Below are positions 11,243 through 22,760 of a stretch of DNA of 64,000 nt, in pieces. The translations under genes were made by a program, and so were the position numbers. The stretch lies in the NCBI GenBank assembly GCA_024305745.1, contig JAHRBS010000013.1, positions 62,001-126,000 on the forward strand, given 5' to 3'. The DNA is from Polyporus tsugae. Its lineage: Eukaryota; Basidiomycota; Agaricomycetes; Polyporales; Polyporaceae. The first letter of the stretch is position 1. Each line of letters begins with the position of its first letter. The notes under the pieces are model-generated. The model was given only the letters and a program-made list of their open reading frames with translations, had not been told where the DNA came from and did no database searches.

Positions 11243-13261
11243 ATGTCTACTACCACATCATTCAGCTACACCACCGACGATCAGAGCCGCTCGAGGTCTT
11301 CTGTAACCACCGACTACTCCGTCACGGGCGCTCCTATCCCCATCAGGCCGCCACAACTCAGTGAATTTCTGGAGCATGGTTCTTACATTGACCCCACCAC
11401 GGATTTAAACTATCACCTCGACCCTCACGTTCCCTCCGAAGGCCCAATCCCATGCCAGAACATCTATAATATCTTGGAGTGCACTTTTCAAGTTGGCGAA
11501 GGCGGAAGGCCAGAGGAGACACTGCCAAATTCCTCTACACTCACTATCCACTCCAACCAGCCGCCGCGCAAAAACCGGTTCCGCCTGGTACACTGCCCGA
11601 AGGTCCTCTCCTCGCGGGGAACAGATATTCGCATAATTGAATATAAGCTTCGAGGCGTTTCCGAGGCAAGGATGGTCCCATCGGCCTGGGTGTCAGTGCC
11701 AGCGGGAAGTCCGATGCCAACTGAGACTGCACGCTGGGCGGTGGTGAATCACGAAGGAGACACCGAACTCCGTCGCGACATGTTGTACGTGGCCTGTGTC
11801 GCAGCTAAACAGCGAGGGCTGTCGTGGCTATGGCTTGACAAGCTTTGTGTCATGCCGTGCGATACGTCACCGAATTCGGAGTCCCTCCGGGAAGCCTACA
11901 TGGATGCATCCGCGGTCCTCAGTTTTCCGGGACCTCGTGGTCTGGAGAGTCTTGCGAGTTTTGCCAAAGCTCGGGGCAATGGTTATTTCCTCCAGCGTCC
12001 ATCCACTTTTCTTTCGCTTTTCGCAAGAGGTGGGGACCGTAATCATTGGGTCGTCCACAGATGGAGCAAAGGTCTCTCTGTACCGGCCAACCACCCCACA
12101 CGTCTGCGTGGCCCGACTCACAACCTGGAAAGGGACTTTTGGCTCACCGCAGGGCGCCACCCGGAATCACAGGAATTGGAGACCACGGAGCTCATCTACC
12201 TCACACCTGAGGCTTCGGGCACCACAAACTTGGAGTCGGCCATGACAAATATCCGAATTTTACTGCCTGCAGATGCATATAGAAGCCATGGCCATGGGTT
12301 CGATGCTATACCAGGCCTTTCCCTTTACCGGGGTATACAAGAAGTTAAAAGTACTAGAACGGAGCTGGTCAAGCTGTCGGTCAATATAAGGGCCCCCAAA
12401 ATCATCGGAGAACCCTGGGATGTGAAGAGACAGGACCCGCATCGCCTGCGGTGCGCTGATATGGTTCTCAAGATCAACTCCATTCTTGAATCGCGGTCTT
12501 CTCTTCCTCTTCCTGTCGAGCACCTACATGCCTCCGAAACTGCACACGACCTGGCAGAGAAGATCTGGAAGGCCATCACCCTCCTTCAACCGGATGACGC
12601 TACGTCAGTCACGCAGGTGTTCGCCTGGGCTCTTGACTACATCCATGGAGATACGTCCATCAGCGCCCGTGTGCTCTCCGACCTGGCAGCGAAGAAGTTG
12701 GGGGATGCCACATGGTCTATCAATGGGCCACCTCTCGTCTTCCGTCATTGGCTGGACAAATTCATCCCGGCATTCACAGGCGAGAACAGAGGGTCCTACG
12801 ACATCCCGGTTTATATCAAAGGACTGGATGATAAGGCGGGTCATACGAGACGCAGCGACTTTCAATATACCCTCGAGCTCAACACTGGCATGGATGATTC
12901 TGGCGACCCAAAATCGAAGCCTCACCTTCGATGGGTGATAAAAGGACGTACGACGAGCATCCGGCACGAATCCGGGACAGAATCGACCGGAGACCGTGGG
13001 ACGGAGAAGCGAACGTGGCACATTGGGCCTAAATGGGACCCCGAAGCCGAAAGAATGGCCGTTTTTGCGGGCCATTACACAGTGGGCGGTACGCAACATG
13101 AACGCTTTGTCATCCTCCGGCGAAACAGAAAGACGAGTCCGACACCGACATCCTGGTATAACGAGGGCGTTGGCACTTGCTTGGTGACTCGGCGCGGGGA
13201 GGCCGAGGCTGAAGTTTGTGTGGAGAGGCTGTCATTGATGAAGTTTGATATATACGTCTGA
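11243..13261 (+). CDS. HET-like (heterokaryon incompatibility-related) protein, intronless
   Basis: A single 672-residue open frame. Residues about 170-230 read WAVVNHEGDTELRRDMLYVA, CVAAKQRGLSWLWLDKLCVM and LREAYMDASAVLSFPG. This matches the basidiomycete branch of the HET domain, where a WLDKLC core replaces the ascomycete WIDxLCI core. The usual downstream block with an R-x-WTLQEA motif is not visible. Instead residues 240-300 (around FLSLFARGGDRNHWVVHRW) look unrelated, so the domain is incomplete or diverged. The C-terminal half shows no recognised fold. The N-terminal 50 residues are rich in Ser/Thr. The lack of introns contrasts with all neighbours. HET proteins trigger non-self recognition and cell death in other fungi; a role here is inference only. 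Confidence 0.6.
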   Translation: MSTTTSFSYTTDDQSRSRSSVTTDYSVTGAPIPIRPPQLSEFLEHGSYIDPTTDLNYHLDPHVPSEGPIPCQNIYNILECTFQVGEGGRPEETLPNSSTLTIHSNQPPRKNRFRLVHCPKVLSSRGTDIRIIEYKLRGVSEARMVPSAWVSVPAGSPMPTETARWAVVNHEGDTELRRDMLYVACVAAKQRGLSWLWLDKLCVMPCDTSPNSESLREAYMDASAVLSFPGPRGLESLASFAKARGNGYFLQRPSTFLSLFARGGDRNHWVVHRWSKGLSVPANHPTRLRGPTHNLERDFWLTAGRHPESQELETTELIYLTPEASGTTNLESAMTNIRILLPADAYRSHGHGFDAIPGLSLYRGIQEVKSTRTELVKLSVNIRAPKIIGEPWDVKRQDPHRLRCADMVLKINSILESRSSLPLPVEHLHASETAHDLAEKIWKAITLLQPDDATSVTQVFAWALDYIHGDTSISARVLSDLAAKKLGDATWSINGPPLVFRHWLDKFIPAFTGENRGSYDIPVYIKGLDDKAGHTRRSDFQYTLELNTGMDDSGDPKSKPHLRWVIKGRTTSIRHESGTESTGDRGTEKRTWHIGPKWDPEAERMAVFAGHYTVGGTQHERFVILRRNRKTSPTPTSWYNEGVGTCLVTRRGEAEAEVCVERLSLMKFDIYV

Positions 13262-14035
13262 GTCTGAGTATGGCGGGGAGAGGGCGCTTGCATGTTGAAC
13301 CAATATCTGGACACAGTACGGCGATGGAATAGCCACCCACATTGATTGCCATGAATGCAGGAACAGTAAGAATGGGATATCGGCCGGTGGCCAACAACAC
13401 GACATGAAGAAAGGAATGTTTGAGACTCGAGAGTGTCCCCCATCTTGTACATCCATACACAGGCATCAACACTACAGGTTGCACACTGTTGCACATGAGC
13501 CTTCGGTGTAGGCGAATCCGGAATTCGCTCACGACTTCCTAGTTACTACGGCGGGACACCGTGTAGTCGCAGCAAAAGCGAAAGCAACCTAGTAAGAGTT
13601 ACGACGAACAATATGTAAGATCATCCGGCAACATAACCACATGTGCGCGCTGGACGGAAAAGCCTCTACATCATCGCCATGCTCACAAGCAAAACACCCC
13701 ATTCGAAGTTCCACATCTGCTCCGAGAATATGGAGCACCAGTACCAAAGCAGCTTTTCGCTGTATCTCCACGAAGTTCTCGGATACAACATCAACCATGA
13801 TAACCGGAGGACATAAGAAAGCGACGAATGCGACATATGACGGCCACGAGCACACGAGCTCAAGCCTTGAGGTTTGAACGGGTGGTGCGCACCGTGAACG
13901 GACCACGGACTACACTGTACGTATGCAGCGCACGGGTTCATGTATAGCGTGATACTCTGCGCACTGAGACGACAGAGATACGCACGACACAGACCGGCGG
14001 GAGTAGGCGGAGTTCCTCGAGCCTAGGCTAAATGC
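13262..14035. other. Intergenic, no gene recognised
   Basis: Open frames on the minus strand (for example 13589-13906) lack motifs, introns or codon patterns that would support a gene. Confidence 0.45.
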
Positions 14036-14039
14036 CTCA

Positions 14040-14850
14040 AGAGCTTAAGTTTGACGACAAGATTAACGTCGTCTCGGTCCCAGGCGACAAATATAGCAAT
14101 CTAGGGTCGGAGACAGGAGAGATTGGATCGGTTCTGGGGTACTCACTGTATTGTTGTTCGAAAGCGGGATGTAGGGGGTGGAACCGAAGCGAGACCGGGC
14201 GAGGCCCGGATGTGCTTGCCAGCAGCTGTTCAAGAAGACGAGAGGAGCATGGCAGAGGACCTGTGATGCTGCAAGGAGGGGCAGTGAAGGCGTAATCTCC
14301 GAAGACGGAAGACGGATGGAGGCGGGGTAGGAATGGATGGCAGGGCACGTACGTTGGTTTCTCGAGGTTCAGCAGAACCTATGAGCGGGACGATGTCGAT
14401 CCGCAAGCTTTGCTAGTGAGGTCTGCAAGATATTGCGAAAGGGCTTTGAGGCGGGACTCGGATTGAACATTTGAGAGGCTCAAGCCAGAAAACGATCGAG
14501 AATATTGGATACGGTCGACATTTGGATGCAAGACAGAGAAATGACGCAAGTATGTCGACGACAGGCGGAACGGAGTACTATGACATATACAGGGACTTAT
14601 AATCAGCGCATCAAAAGCATACCAAGGCTAGAACGATAGTACGTGCTCAGAATGGGCCTTGGTTGAAGTGGTGACAGCAGAGATTGTCTGACGATAGAGT
14701 GAGAGCGTGTGAGAGGCGGAGGAGGGGAGGGGGAAGAGCGGCGAGGACCGATCGGTGCTGCCTTGTGTGGAGAGAGGTCGGAAGAGAGGGTTAGCGGGGC
14801 TGCAGCAAGGGACTGCGGCAGAGGAAGGCCAAGGACAGCAACTTGGAGGA
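14040..14850 (-). repeat. Diverged dispersed repeat, copy 1
   Basis: The reverse complement of this stretch aligns with 27,690-28,570. Shared blocks include GTCCCTTGCT, CTCTCTCC-CACAA, TCCGCCTCTCACACG, AGCTTGCGGATCGAC, a TCCGTCTTCCGTCTTC-type block and CCTCGCCCG-TCTCGCTTC. Identity is roughly 65-75 percent by eye. It is C/T-rich on the sense strand. No coding domain or terminal structure is recognised; it could be a decayed transposon end or an old pseudogene. Confidence 0.6.
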
Positions 14851-15423
14851 GCAGACAACGGCAGGCCGAGTCGGCGCGGTCATTCTAGGGTACGCCCACG
14901 TGGTCCCAGATTCAGACTTCGCTCTCATCCCAGTCTTGAATCCGTCACCCACCATCTCCTCCAATTTACCACCATGGCCAGTCTTCGAGCGGCTTCACAT
15001 TGCGAGTATCCCAGAACATTTTCTTTTCACACGTACTCTCTTGCTCTCCATGCCCTCCCACTAGGCCCATCTCCCAGTCTGACGTCCGAACTGTGGTCGG
15101 TTCAACACCCGCGGTAGAACCGTTAGAAAATCAGTGTAGAAGCATGGCAGGGTAATCGGCTGCGCGGGAAGACCGGGATTACGGACGGTGGAGGTCATAC
15201 GCCATGGTCACTATGGTAGTCCTCTCGGTGCGTGACCGCGCTTCCTCATCGCGCCTTGCATCTGCCTTGGTCTCGAAACCATGGTCGATGCGGCCGGTCC
15301 GCTTTCTCAATTCAATCTGTACACGTTGTGGTACTGAGAACGAAGAGCTTCTCTTCCGCGATCGCGTGGTCTGTCTCCGTACCTATATATCTGCTATGTT
15401 GTCGAGCCAATCGACGAGGCGTC
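14851..15423. other. Intergenic, 5' flank of GH35-1
   Basis: No independent gene is seen. An open frame runs into GH35-1 from 15232 but its N-terminal part is not hydrophobic or conserved. A TATATAT occurs at 15384-15390. Confidence 0.4.
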
Positions 15424-18400
15424 ATGTTCCCACCTCTACATGTTCGCTGGACGCGTTTGCGGTACGTCTGCCTTGGGTTGGCTCTACTCAGCTGGCCGGC
15501 AATCCTTCTCTGCAATGCGTCTTTGAATGTCTCAGAGGGGAGTTTTGCAATCGCTGCTGACCCTCCCCGTCAATCCACGGGGCTCACTGACGTAGTTCAG
15601 TGGGACAACTACACCTTGTTCTTGCACGACCAACGTCTGTTTCTCCAGTGAGAAGTCTGGTATCTCTGGGTATTTGATGATCATGCTTACAATGTTTCAC
15701 AGTGCTGGAGAGTTCCATACCTTCAGATTGCCGGTGCCCGAGCTTTGGCTCGATATTTTCCAGAAGATGGTTGCCGCGGGTTTGAACGGGGCAAGGTCCG
15801 TGAACGTTCTCCCGTAAAAGTCTCAGTGGATCGAGACTGACTGTGACCCTGCAGCATCTATATCCACAGTACGTATCCGCATGTCCGGGATGCTGGCGCC
15901 ACCTGACCAGGTGGCGTTTCTAGTGGGTGTAACGAACCCATCACCTGGAGTCCTCGATTTTAATCACTGGCGGTCATTGCAACCGATATATGATGCTGCC
16001 AAGCTAGCTGGCATCTTCGTCGTCTTGCGTGCTGGTGAGTTAGGTTAACGTCTATCCTTCTGCGAGCACGTGTACTGATACTCCGCTGTCCTGGAGGGCC
16101 CTATGTAAGGTTTCTCGTTACATGAATAGCGCCTATCACCATTTCGACGTTGCGTCTACTGCAGATGAACGGCGAAGCTACATCAGGAGGCATCTCGCAC
16201 TGGATCACTAGTCAGCTCGCAGGCACCGTGAGGACAAACGACACAGACTGGACGGCCGCATACCGGCCCTATGTATCGGGCATCATCAACCAGAGTGTGC
16301 ACAATCAAGTGACGGAAGGCGGACCCCTACTAGCCATCCAAATTGGTGAGCGAACTGGGGGTTGACGCAGAGAGCACCATCGTACCAATGAACATCACTG
16401 TAGACAATGAGAATCGAAACTCTCAAGACCCCAGGACCCAGGAGTACTTCCAACAACTCGAAGACCAGTACAGAGAAGGAGGTATCGCGATCCCGCTGTA
16501 CGTCTTTCCTTAGCCTCGTACAAGTCCAGACTCGTGACCATAACCTCAGTACATACAATGACCCCGGCATGCGCTCGGGGTTCATCAACGGCACTGGTCA
16601 CGTCGACATCTACGGCCTGGTGAGTACTATTACGCCTCGGTGGAATGGCAACTTATCTGATTCGCGTAGGACGCATACCCTCAAGGCTTCAACTGCTCGA
16701 CCCCGCGCACCTGGTCGGGCGTCACAAACAACTACCACCAGTACCACGAGGCCAATAACCCGAGCGAACCATGGTTCATGCCCGAATTTCAGGGCGGGGC
16801 ATTCGACCCGTGGGGTGGGCCGGGCTACGACTCTTGTGAGCTGCTGACGGGCCCAGACTTCCAGGACGTGTTCTACAAGCACAACTGGGCGGCGAACGTC
16901 AAACTCGTGAGCTACTACATGTTTTATGGGTGCGTGCTCCGTACTATGTCGCCCAACTGTGAAACACGGGCTGACGTTGGTTGGATTGGTAGAGGGACGA
17001 GCTGGGGCGGTCTTCCTTTCCCTGGCGTGTACACGAGTTATGACTACGGCTCGTCAATCCGCGAGAATCGCGCGCTTACGGACAAGTTCGACGAGGTGAA
17101 GCGTCAGGGGATCTTCATCCGTTCCTCACCCCAATTCTTGAAGACCGATTGGATGGGAAACTCGAGCTTGGGTATTCCTGGTGTCACGCTGAACGGGAGT
17201 GCTGCCTTCGTCACGTCGTTGAGGAACCCCGATAGTGGAACGTGGTTCCATGTGACGCGACAGGCCGACTCGACTTCGACGTAGGTCTCTTCCCTTCGCC
17301 CTCAACTCGGTACTGATGGCCCTAACGATAGGGCGAACATATCCTTCTCGCTCACAGTGCCTACTTCTCAAGGAAGCCTGACACTCCCACAGACCACTGA
17401 GAGCATTGCGCTTAACGGCCGGCAGAGCAAGCTCGTCATCACCGACTACACATTCGGCACCCACGGAGCCCTCCTGTACACAACCGCCTCCGTCTTCTTT
17501 GCAGGCACGATCGGAACCAGGGACGTCCTGTTCCTCTACGGCTCCGCCGACCAGTCCCACGAGTTCGCATTCAAGGCGACAGGGACAGGCACGCGAACCA
17601 CGTCCTCGCGCATACAATTCCCCCCGTCCACCACGACCGGTGACTTCACCACCGTGGCTGTCCTCCCCGAATCCGGCCCCGGCTCCGCAGGGCTTCTCAC
17701 CATCTGGGACTCGGACGAGCAGCTCGTCCTCTTCGCGGACCCCGTCACCGCCGCGACGTTCTGGGCGCCCGCCATCCGCCTCCCGACGCCGACGCGGAAC
17801 CCCGTGCGGGGCCTGGAGAGCTACTGGCGGTTCGGCACGAACACGACAGTGCTCGTCGGCGGGCCGCACCTCGTGCGCAACGCGACGCTCTCGCGCGACC
17901 AGGACGGCATGACGCTCGTGCTCCGCGGGGACCTCAACGCGTCCGTCCCGCTCACCGTCATCGCACCGCCCAGCGTGCGCGCGGTGTCGTGGAATGGGAA
18001 ACTAGTTGTGGTCCGGAGCGATGGGAGGGGTGTTCTGAGCGGGCGGTTGTTGAGGAGCGTCGACGTGGAGAGCGTGAGGGTGCCGAAGTTGGAGGGGTGG
18101 AGGTTCAAGGATAGCTTGCCTGAGGTCCAGCGGGGATTTGACGACTCGGAGTGGGTGGTGGCGAACCATACGACGACGAACATCTTCCTGAAGCCGGTGT
18201 TTGGGGACGGGCGAGTGCTGTATGGTGCGTCGTTTGACGGTTTGCGTCTCCACGATGTACCCGGTGCTTACCAAGGGGCGCTCTCGACAGGCTGTGATTA
18301 CGGATAGTGAGTCGACGTGCGCAGACGATGGATGAGAATAGTGCTGAACGAACGTCAGTTGCGAGAACACGGTGCTGTGGCGCGGACACTTCAACGCGAC

Positions 18401-19429
18401 TGGCTCCGAGACGTCGGCCAACCTCACCGTCTACGGCGGCACTTGTAAGCCGATCCGTCCCCCCTTTTTTTGCGCCAAGACTACTGTACTGACCGTCCAA
18501 CCTAGTCTTCGCGTCGTCCGTATGGATCAACGACAAGTTTATTAGCACTGTGAGCAGCAGCGCCGACCACGTCAATGCCCTGTTCCCCTTCCCCGAAGGC
18601 GCCGTCATTCCCGGCCAGGATAACGTCGTCACCGTCATACAGGAGAATATGGGAAACGACGAACAGGCGAACATCAAGCCGGCCCGTGGAATCGCCGGGT
18701 TCCAGCTCAACGACGGGACCTTCACAACGTGGAAGGTCCAGGGCAAGATCGGCGGATACACAAAGTAAGCGAAACATCCGGGCGGCTCGCGGTCCTCTGT
18801 TGACACCGGATGGGATTCGCAGCTTCCCGGATAAGGTGCGCGGCGTGCTAAACGAAGGCGGCCTCTTCGGCGAGCGGCAGGGGTGGCACCTGCCCGGCTT
18901 CGACACCTCACACTGGACCGCGCGCGACCTGTCCGAAGGCCTTCCTGGAGGGACCGCCGGGGTCGGGTTCTTCGTGACGACGTTCGACCTCGCGTTCTCG
19001 AGAGATGCGGACGTGCTGATGAACTTCCAATTCGAGACGGAGAACACGCAGCCGTACAGGGCGCTCCTGTTCGTGAATGGGTGGATGTTTGGAAAGGTAC
19101 GTCGCTCGTTCGCTCGCGTGTGGTGGGATACGACTTTGGGCCCTGACGTCGACCGTCCGCGTGTAGCGTGTGGCGAACTTGGGCCCGCAGACGAAGTTCC
19201 CTGTTCCGCCGGGCATCTTGAATTACAACGGAAAGAAGTAAGTCGGATGTGATACGTTACGCTCTATCCGGTTCGCTGAGGTTATTGTGTATAAAGCACT
19301 GTGGCCGTCTCTCTCTGGGCCCTTAACAACACCGCCGTGTCGCCGGCCCTTGAGCTCGGGATCGATGATATATTGGACGGAGGAGTGGGCCCTGTCGCCG
19401 TGAACAACCCCCAGTGGGAACCGCGCTAA
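15424..19429 (+). CDS. GH35 beta-galactosidase, copy 1 (membrane-anchored)
   Basis: Large multi-exon GH35 enzyme of about 1,000 residues. The N-terminus [14 protein letters not shown] precedes one hydrophobic segment ([16 protein letters not shown]), read as a signal anchor. The catalytic barrel follows: [19 protein letters not shown], then [20 protein letters not shown], then [16 protein letters not shown] with the acid/base Glu (codon 16174-16176), and [16 protein letters not shown] with the nucleophile Glu (codon 16784-16786). [20 protein letters not shown] is the usual barrel end. C-terminal beta domains continue to [39 protein letters not shown] and [12 protein letters not shown], and the protein ends [12 protein letters not shown] is encoded by an 8-nt micro-exon (16097-16104). 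It hydrolyses terminal beta-galactosides, probably from plant cell-wall polymers, outside or at the cell surface. It is a paralogue of the GH35 array at 32-64 kb. Confidence 0.9.
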
Positions 19430-19766
19430 ACCGTCGTGGCTCGTGCGCGTGAAAGGTGAGCATCTGTGGTGTTGTAAAATGCTCTCATTTTTTTTTCGAT
19501 GCTGAATCCGCTAACAATTTGCCTTGCGGGGGCGACTTTGATGAGCATAGGTTGAACCATTTGCTTTGAAGTCGAGTTGTTAGGGATCATGTGAGTAGAG
19601 ACGGAAGGGAATGAGAGAGCAGTTTTGTGCTCACGATATAAAACGTCGATATCATTCGGTGCTGTGGATATATTTTTGAAAGTGTCTCATGGCCACGGAA
19701 CTTGTCTGAACTTCGCTTCAGACGAGAGAGTGTAGCGCCGAATGGGCGAACTCGGGCCGGGTAGGG

Positions 19767-20790
19767 ATGCTGTTTACGAGTATTTGCTTACGGTGGCTCA
19801 AGTTGGCAACGGATACTGCTCCCGCCACCGCTCCTTCTTCTCAGTCCACAACGACGCCCTCAGCTCCCAACGTTCCAGACTGGCTGAGCGAACTGCAACG
19901 GAGGGACATAACACTTCATCAGGCAATCAAAGCAGTCAGTCGTTCACACTTTGTCATCCTCGCAGTTCTAAATCTCATTTCAGTTTGGCAGTCTCTATTA
20001 CACCGCGAGAGAGGTTGGTAGCACCATCCCACAATATGTCATCAAAGTTCTGGATCCTGCTACGGAAGCAAGTTCGATATGTGAGCGCTCACAGGGGAAC
20101 TCACCACGTCGTACACTCTGAGATCATCCCATCTGTGCTTCGCTTGCTCGTGATGCCGTTCATTGGAGATTTCGGTTGCATCCTGTTCACCAATCGCCCA
20201 CAAAGTTTCTTTCTGGACATCTTTCATAAGATCATCGAAGTGCGTCACTCAGTTTCCGCATGTCAAAAGCATCGACACTAACGCCGGGACGAGTACAGGG
20301 CGTCGGTTGGAGATCGCACACCTAGTGAGTGGGTCAGGCGGTCGTGGCTGAACTCGCTGACGATCTACATCGATATAGGACATACGTGTCGACAACGTCT
20401 TATATACGTTACCGTACCAAGCAGCAACTGATTCTCGTTTAGTCGAGGGGAAGGTATACATCATCGACTTCCATACTTCCCGACAACTCGCTCTAGAACC
20501 TAGCCGTCAGCCTCCTATCGTCCTGCCCCCCAAGCCTGGAGAAGAAACTCTTGGGTCTGGCTTCGCTAGAACCGTATCGAACATGATCACTGATGTCACA
20601 TTCGTTCAGGAACCTGCTCTCCCTTGGATCGCTCGCCAATTGCGCAGTGGCCAGCTAGCGACTTGGGTGGGTGCACGTCTATCTGTCCTTGTCGTCCAAC
20701 CGCTCGTAGAGCCCGTCAAGTGCTGACCATCCTCGGAGTTTGTTGGCAAAGGCTTCGTATTCGCGTGACGTCTTTTCGGTCTTGGTCTCT
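19767..20790 (+). pseudogene. Decayed fungal-type protein kinase (paralogue of the 30.2-31.6 kb gene)
   Basis: Pieces of a kinase follow GH35-1 on the same strand: VPDWLSELQRRDITLHQAIK, intron, FGSLYYTAREVG, then PQYVIKVLD with the ATP-binding Lys. Next are HSEIIPSVLRLLVMPFI, EIAHLDIRVDNVLY with catalytic Asp and Asn, VYIIDFHTSR at the DFG position, WIARQLRSGQLA, and CPCRPTARRARQVLTI. The order matches the intact gene on the minus strand. The pieces are not in one frame: breaks lie near 20,085-20,110, near 20,300-20,320 (a stretch equivalent to EYLH is also missing) and near 20,660. No intron rearrangement that I tried restores them. It is therefore read as a pseudogene; an alternative is heavy assembly error. 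Confidence 0.7.
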
Positions 20791-22253
20791 GCTTTTCACC
20801 ACTGACTCGGGCTCGGTCACCCTCCCTCGCAATATAGAAGGCGCTCCGGGCCATAGCTTGGGGGCGAAAGGCTTACTTCCGGGGCTTGGCAGCTCGAATC
20901 CTGGCTTTCTCATCTCTATTTTCTGATCAGGGCCTTCATTTCCTTTCCACTTTGTCGCAAGACCCTCTAACGCGATTTGTATGGGGAGCCCCACCTCTGG
21001 ATCACAATGCGGCGCAACCCAAAATACCATCCGCTATCACTTCAGAACATCTACATGCCGGTCCCCGTTTGTCACCTTGCACCTCGGATCTCGCACGCTT
21101 CAATCACCCGATCTCAACGGCGTCCTTATTCCATTTGGCGCTGTTGGACCGTCGTCGTTCTATCTATTGCCCAACATACCCGTACTTTCCCTGCGCTCCA
21201 CATACCCGTACTTCCCCTGCGCTGCACCACCTTACCTCGTACCTTTCCCAGGTACCTGTGGATTTCGTCTCTCATTGGAACGGTCCATGTCTTAACTGCC
21301 CTCAGCCAATGAACGATGAGGTTTGTATGTACCCGAACTGGTATCCCACGGTCATGCTTGGAGCGTGTGCTCCTCTCATCTTCCGCAGCTAGACGATCCC
21401 TGCATGCTTCCTTTCCTCATCTTCCCAAAGTACCGGCAACCGAGATCCCCATTTGCGTTTGACTTCGCGAAGCCGGGCGTGCCTTGGCCGCCCGGTCTTC
21501 CGGCTAGGCATCTCGCTCGAGGCACACGTCCACTATCTCCGTTGCTCATCTGTGGCGGTCCCGTAGGAAGTGCTCGGCCCTCCATCCAATGGCTCCCGCT
21601 TCCTATCCACGATGCCACCGCGATCTACCGCACCCGTCCCCCCCTCCTGTGCCTAGGGTGATTGATTATCGACTACAGGTCGACATGGTGCATTCAGATG
21701 CTGACCACGATTGTGGATCCTTTGGCGATGCTACCCTGTTTTCTCCTACGCTGGTCTGTTGACCCCAAGCCCGCCCTCACGCCATTGGTTCTGATTCCCA
21801 TCCATCTGACAATGCTCGACAATCCGGCATTGTTTCCGTACCAGCACACAAACGACTCTACGGCTTTACGCCTGGACCTGGTCTCACCACGACCCGCAAA
21901 ACACAAACTCTTCTCTTACGTGTGGCAGCGTCTCGGATCACCATCATCTGTATCGGTCGCGTGATAGATAGCCTTGCACTATTAGTATCGCCGCCTGTTC
22001 AGTGTCTATAGTAAGCAGTATTCGCTCTACTTGCGTTGCGCATCAGGAACTCACTCTTGCTTCTTTCAGACACGAGAGCTCCACGTTGCTCGCGAAGCGT
22101 AATACGACCCGTGCAGAAGCCGTGCCCACCACGGTCCCTGGTATTACGGTGACGATGAGGTCAATGTCAAACAGGGCACCGAAATGCATCGGATACGGGC
22201 GGCCCCGCGACGTTTTTCGCTTCCGACGTTGAACAAGGTGCGTCAGGCGACTC
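20791..22253. other. Stretch without recognised gene
   Basis: Several open frames of 60-170 codons lie on the plus strand, but none shows a domain, conserved motif or consistent splice pattern. It could include the decayed 3' end of the kinase or a lost gene. Confidence 0.35.
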
Positions 22254-22760
22254 GTGTCCATACCCAGGCTGAAACCTACTCAGCAGCCAGAAGTTTGGAT
22301 TCGCCACCGCATCTTTTCCCCCGCCAATTCATCCGTATCGAGCGTCACGTATCACATCCGTTTATCTCCAGACAAACATCCCAGCTATCATATGCCAGCG
22401 AACTTTGTCCCCATCGACCATCTCACGCGCGCGATCTCCGTCTTCCTGTCCCACCCCTTGCCCTCGCGCACGCATCAGGAGCGCTTCGCCTCGGCTTTCT
22501 GCCCTAAACAAACCTTCTTCTCTCCCCGGCACTCGCTTGTTCCCGTGCCTGACCTGCGGAGTTCTTGCCGCTCTGGCCCTGCTCGACGAGCTTCTTCGGA
22601 ATCCGAATGGATGGACCGCCTCTATAACCCTCCGAAGCGCGGCTCTGTCCTTTCCCCCGGTTCAATTGTGATCGAGACCCTCCCCGAGCACGCGGACGTC
22701 ATTCATTTCGTTCGTTCCGTCCGCTCCATTCATGCGTGGACTTACAACGTCGGGGTGTGA
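22254..22760 (+). CDS. Hypothetical 168-residue open frame
   Basis: An uninterrupted frame encodes a basic, Ser/Pro/Arg-rich protein with phrases such as VPIDHLTRAISVFLSHPLP and VIETLPEHADVIHFVRSVRS. No family is recognised. No introns, signal peptide or membrane segment are evident. It may be an exon of a larger gene or chance coding in GC-rich DNA. Confidence 0.2.
   Translation: MSIPRLKPTQQPEVWIRHRIFSPANSSVSSVTYHIRLSPDKHPSYHMPANFVPIDHLTRAISVFLSHPLPSRTHQERFASAFCPKQTFFSPRHSLVPVPDLRSSCRSGPARRASSESEWMDRLYNPPKRGSVLSPGSIVIETLPEHADVIHFVRSVRSIHAWTYNVGV

Noticed and set aside
13589..13906. Minus-strand 105-codon frame with a hydrophobic stretch
   Set aside because: No start context, intron pattern or similarity that supports a gene.
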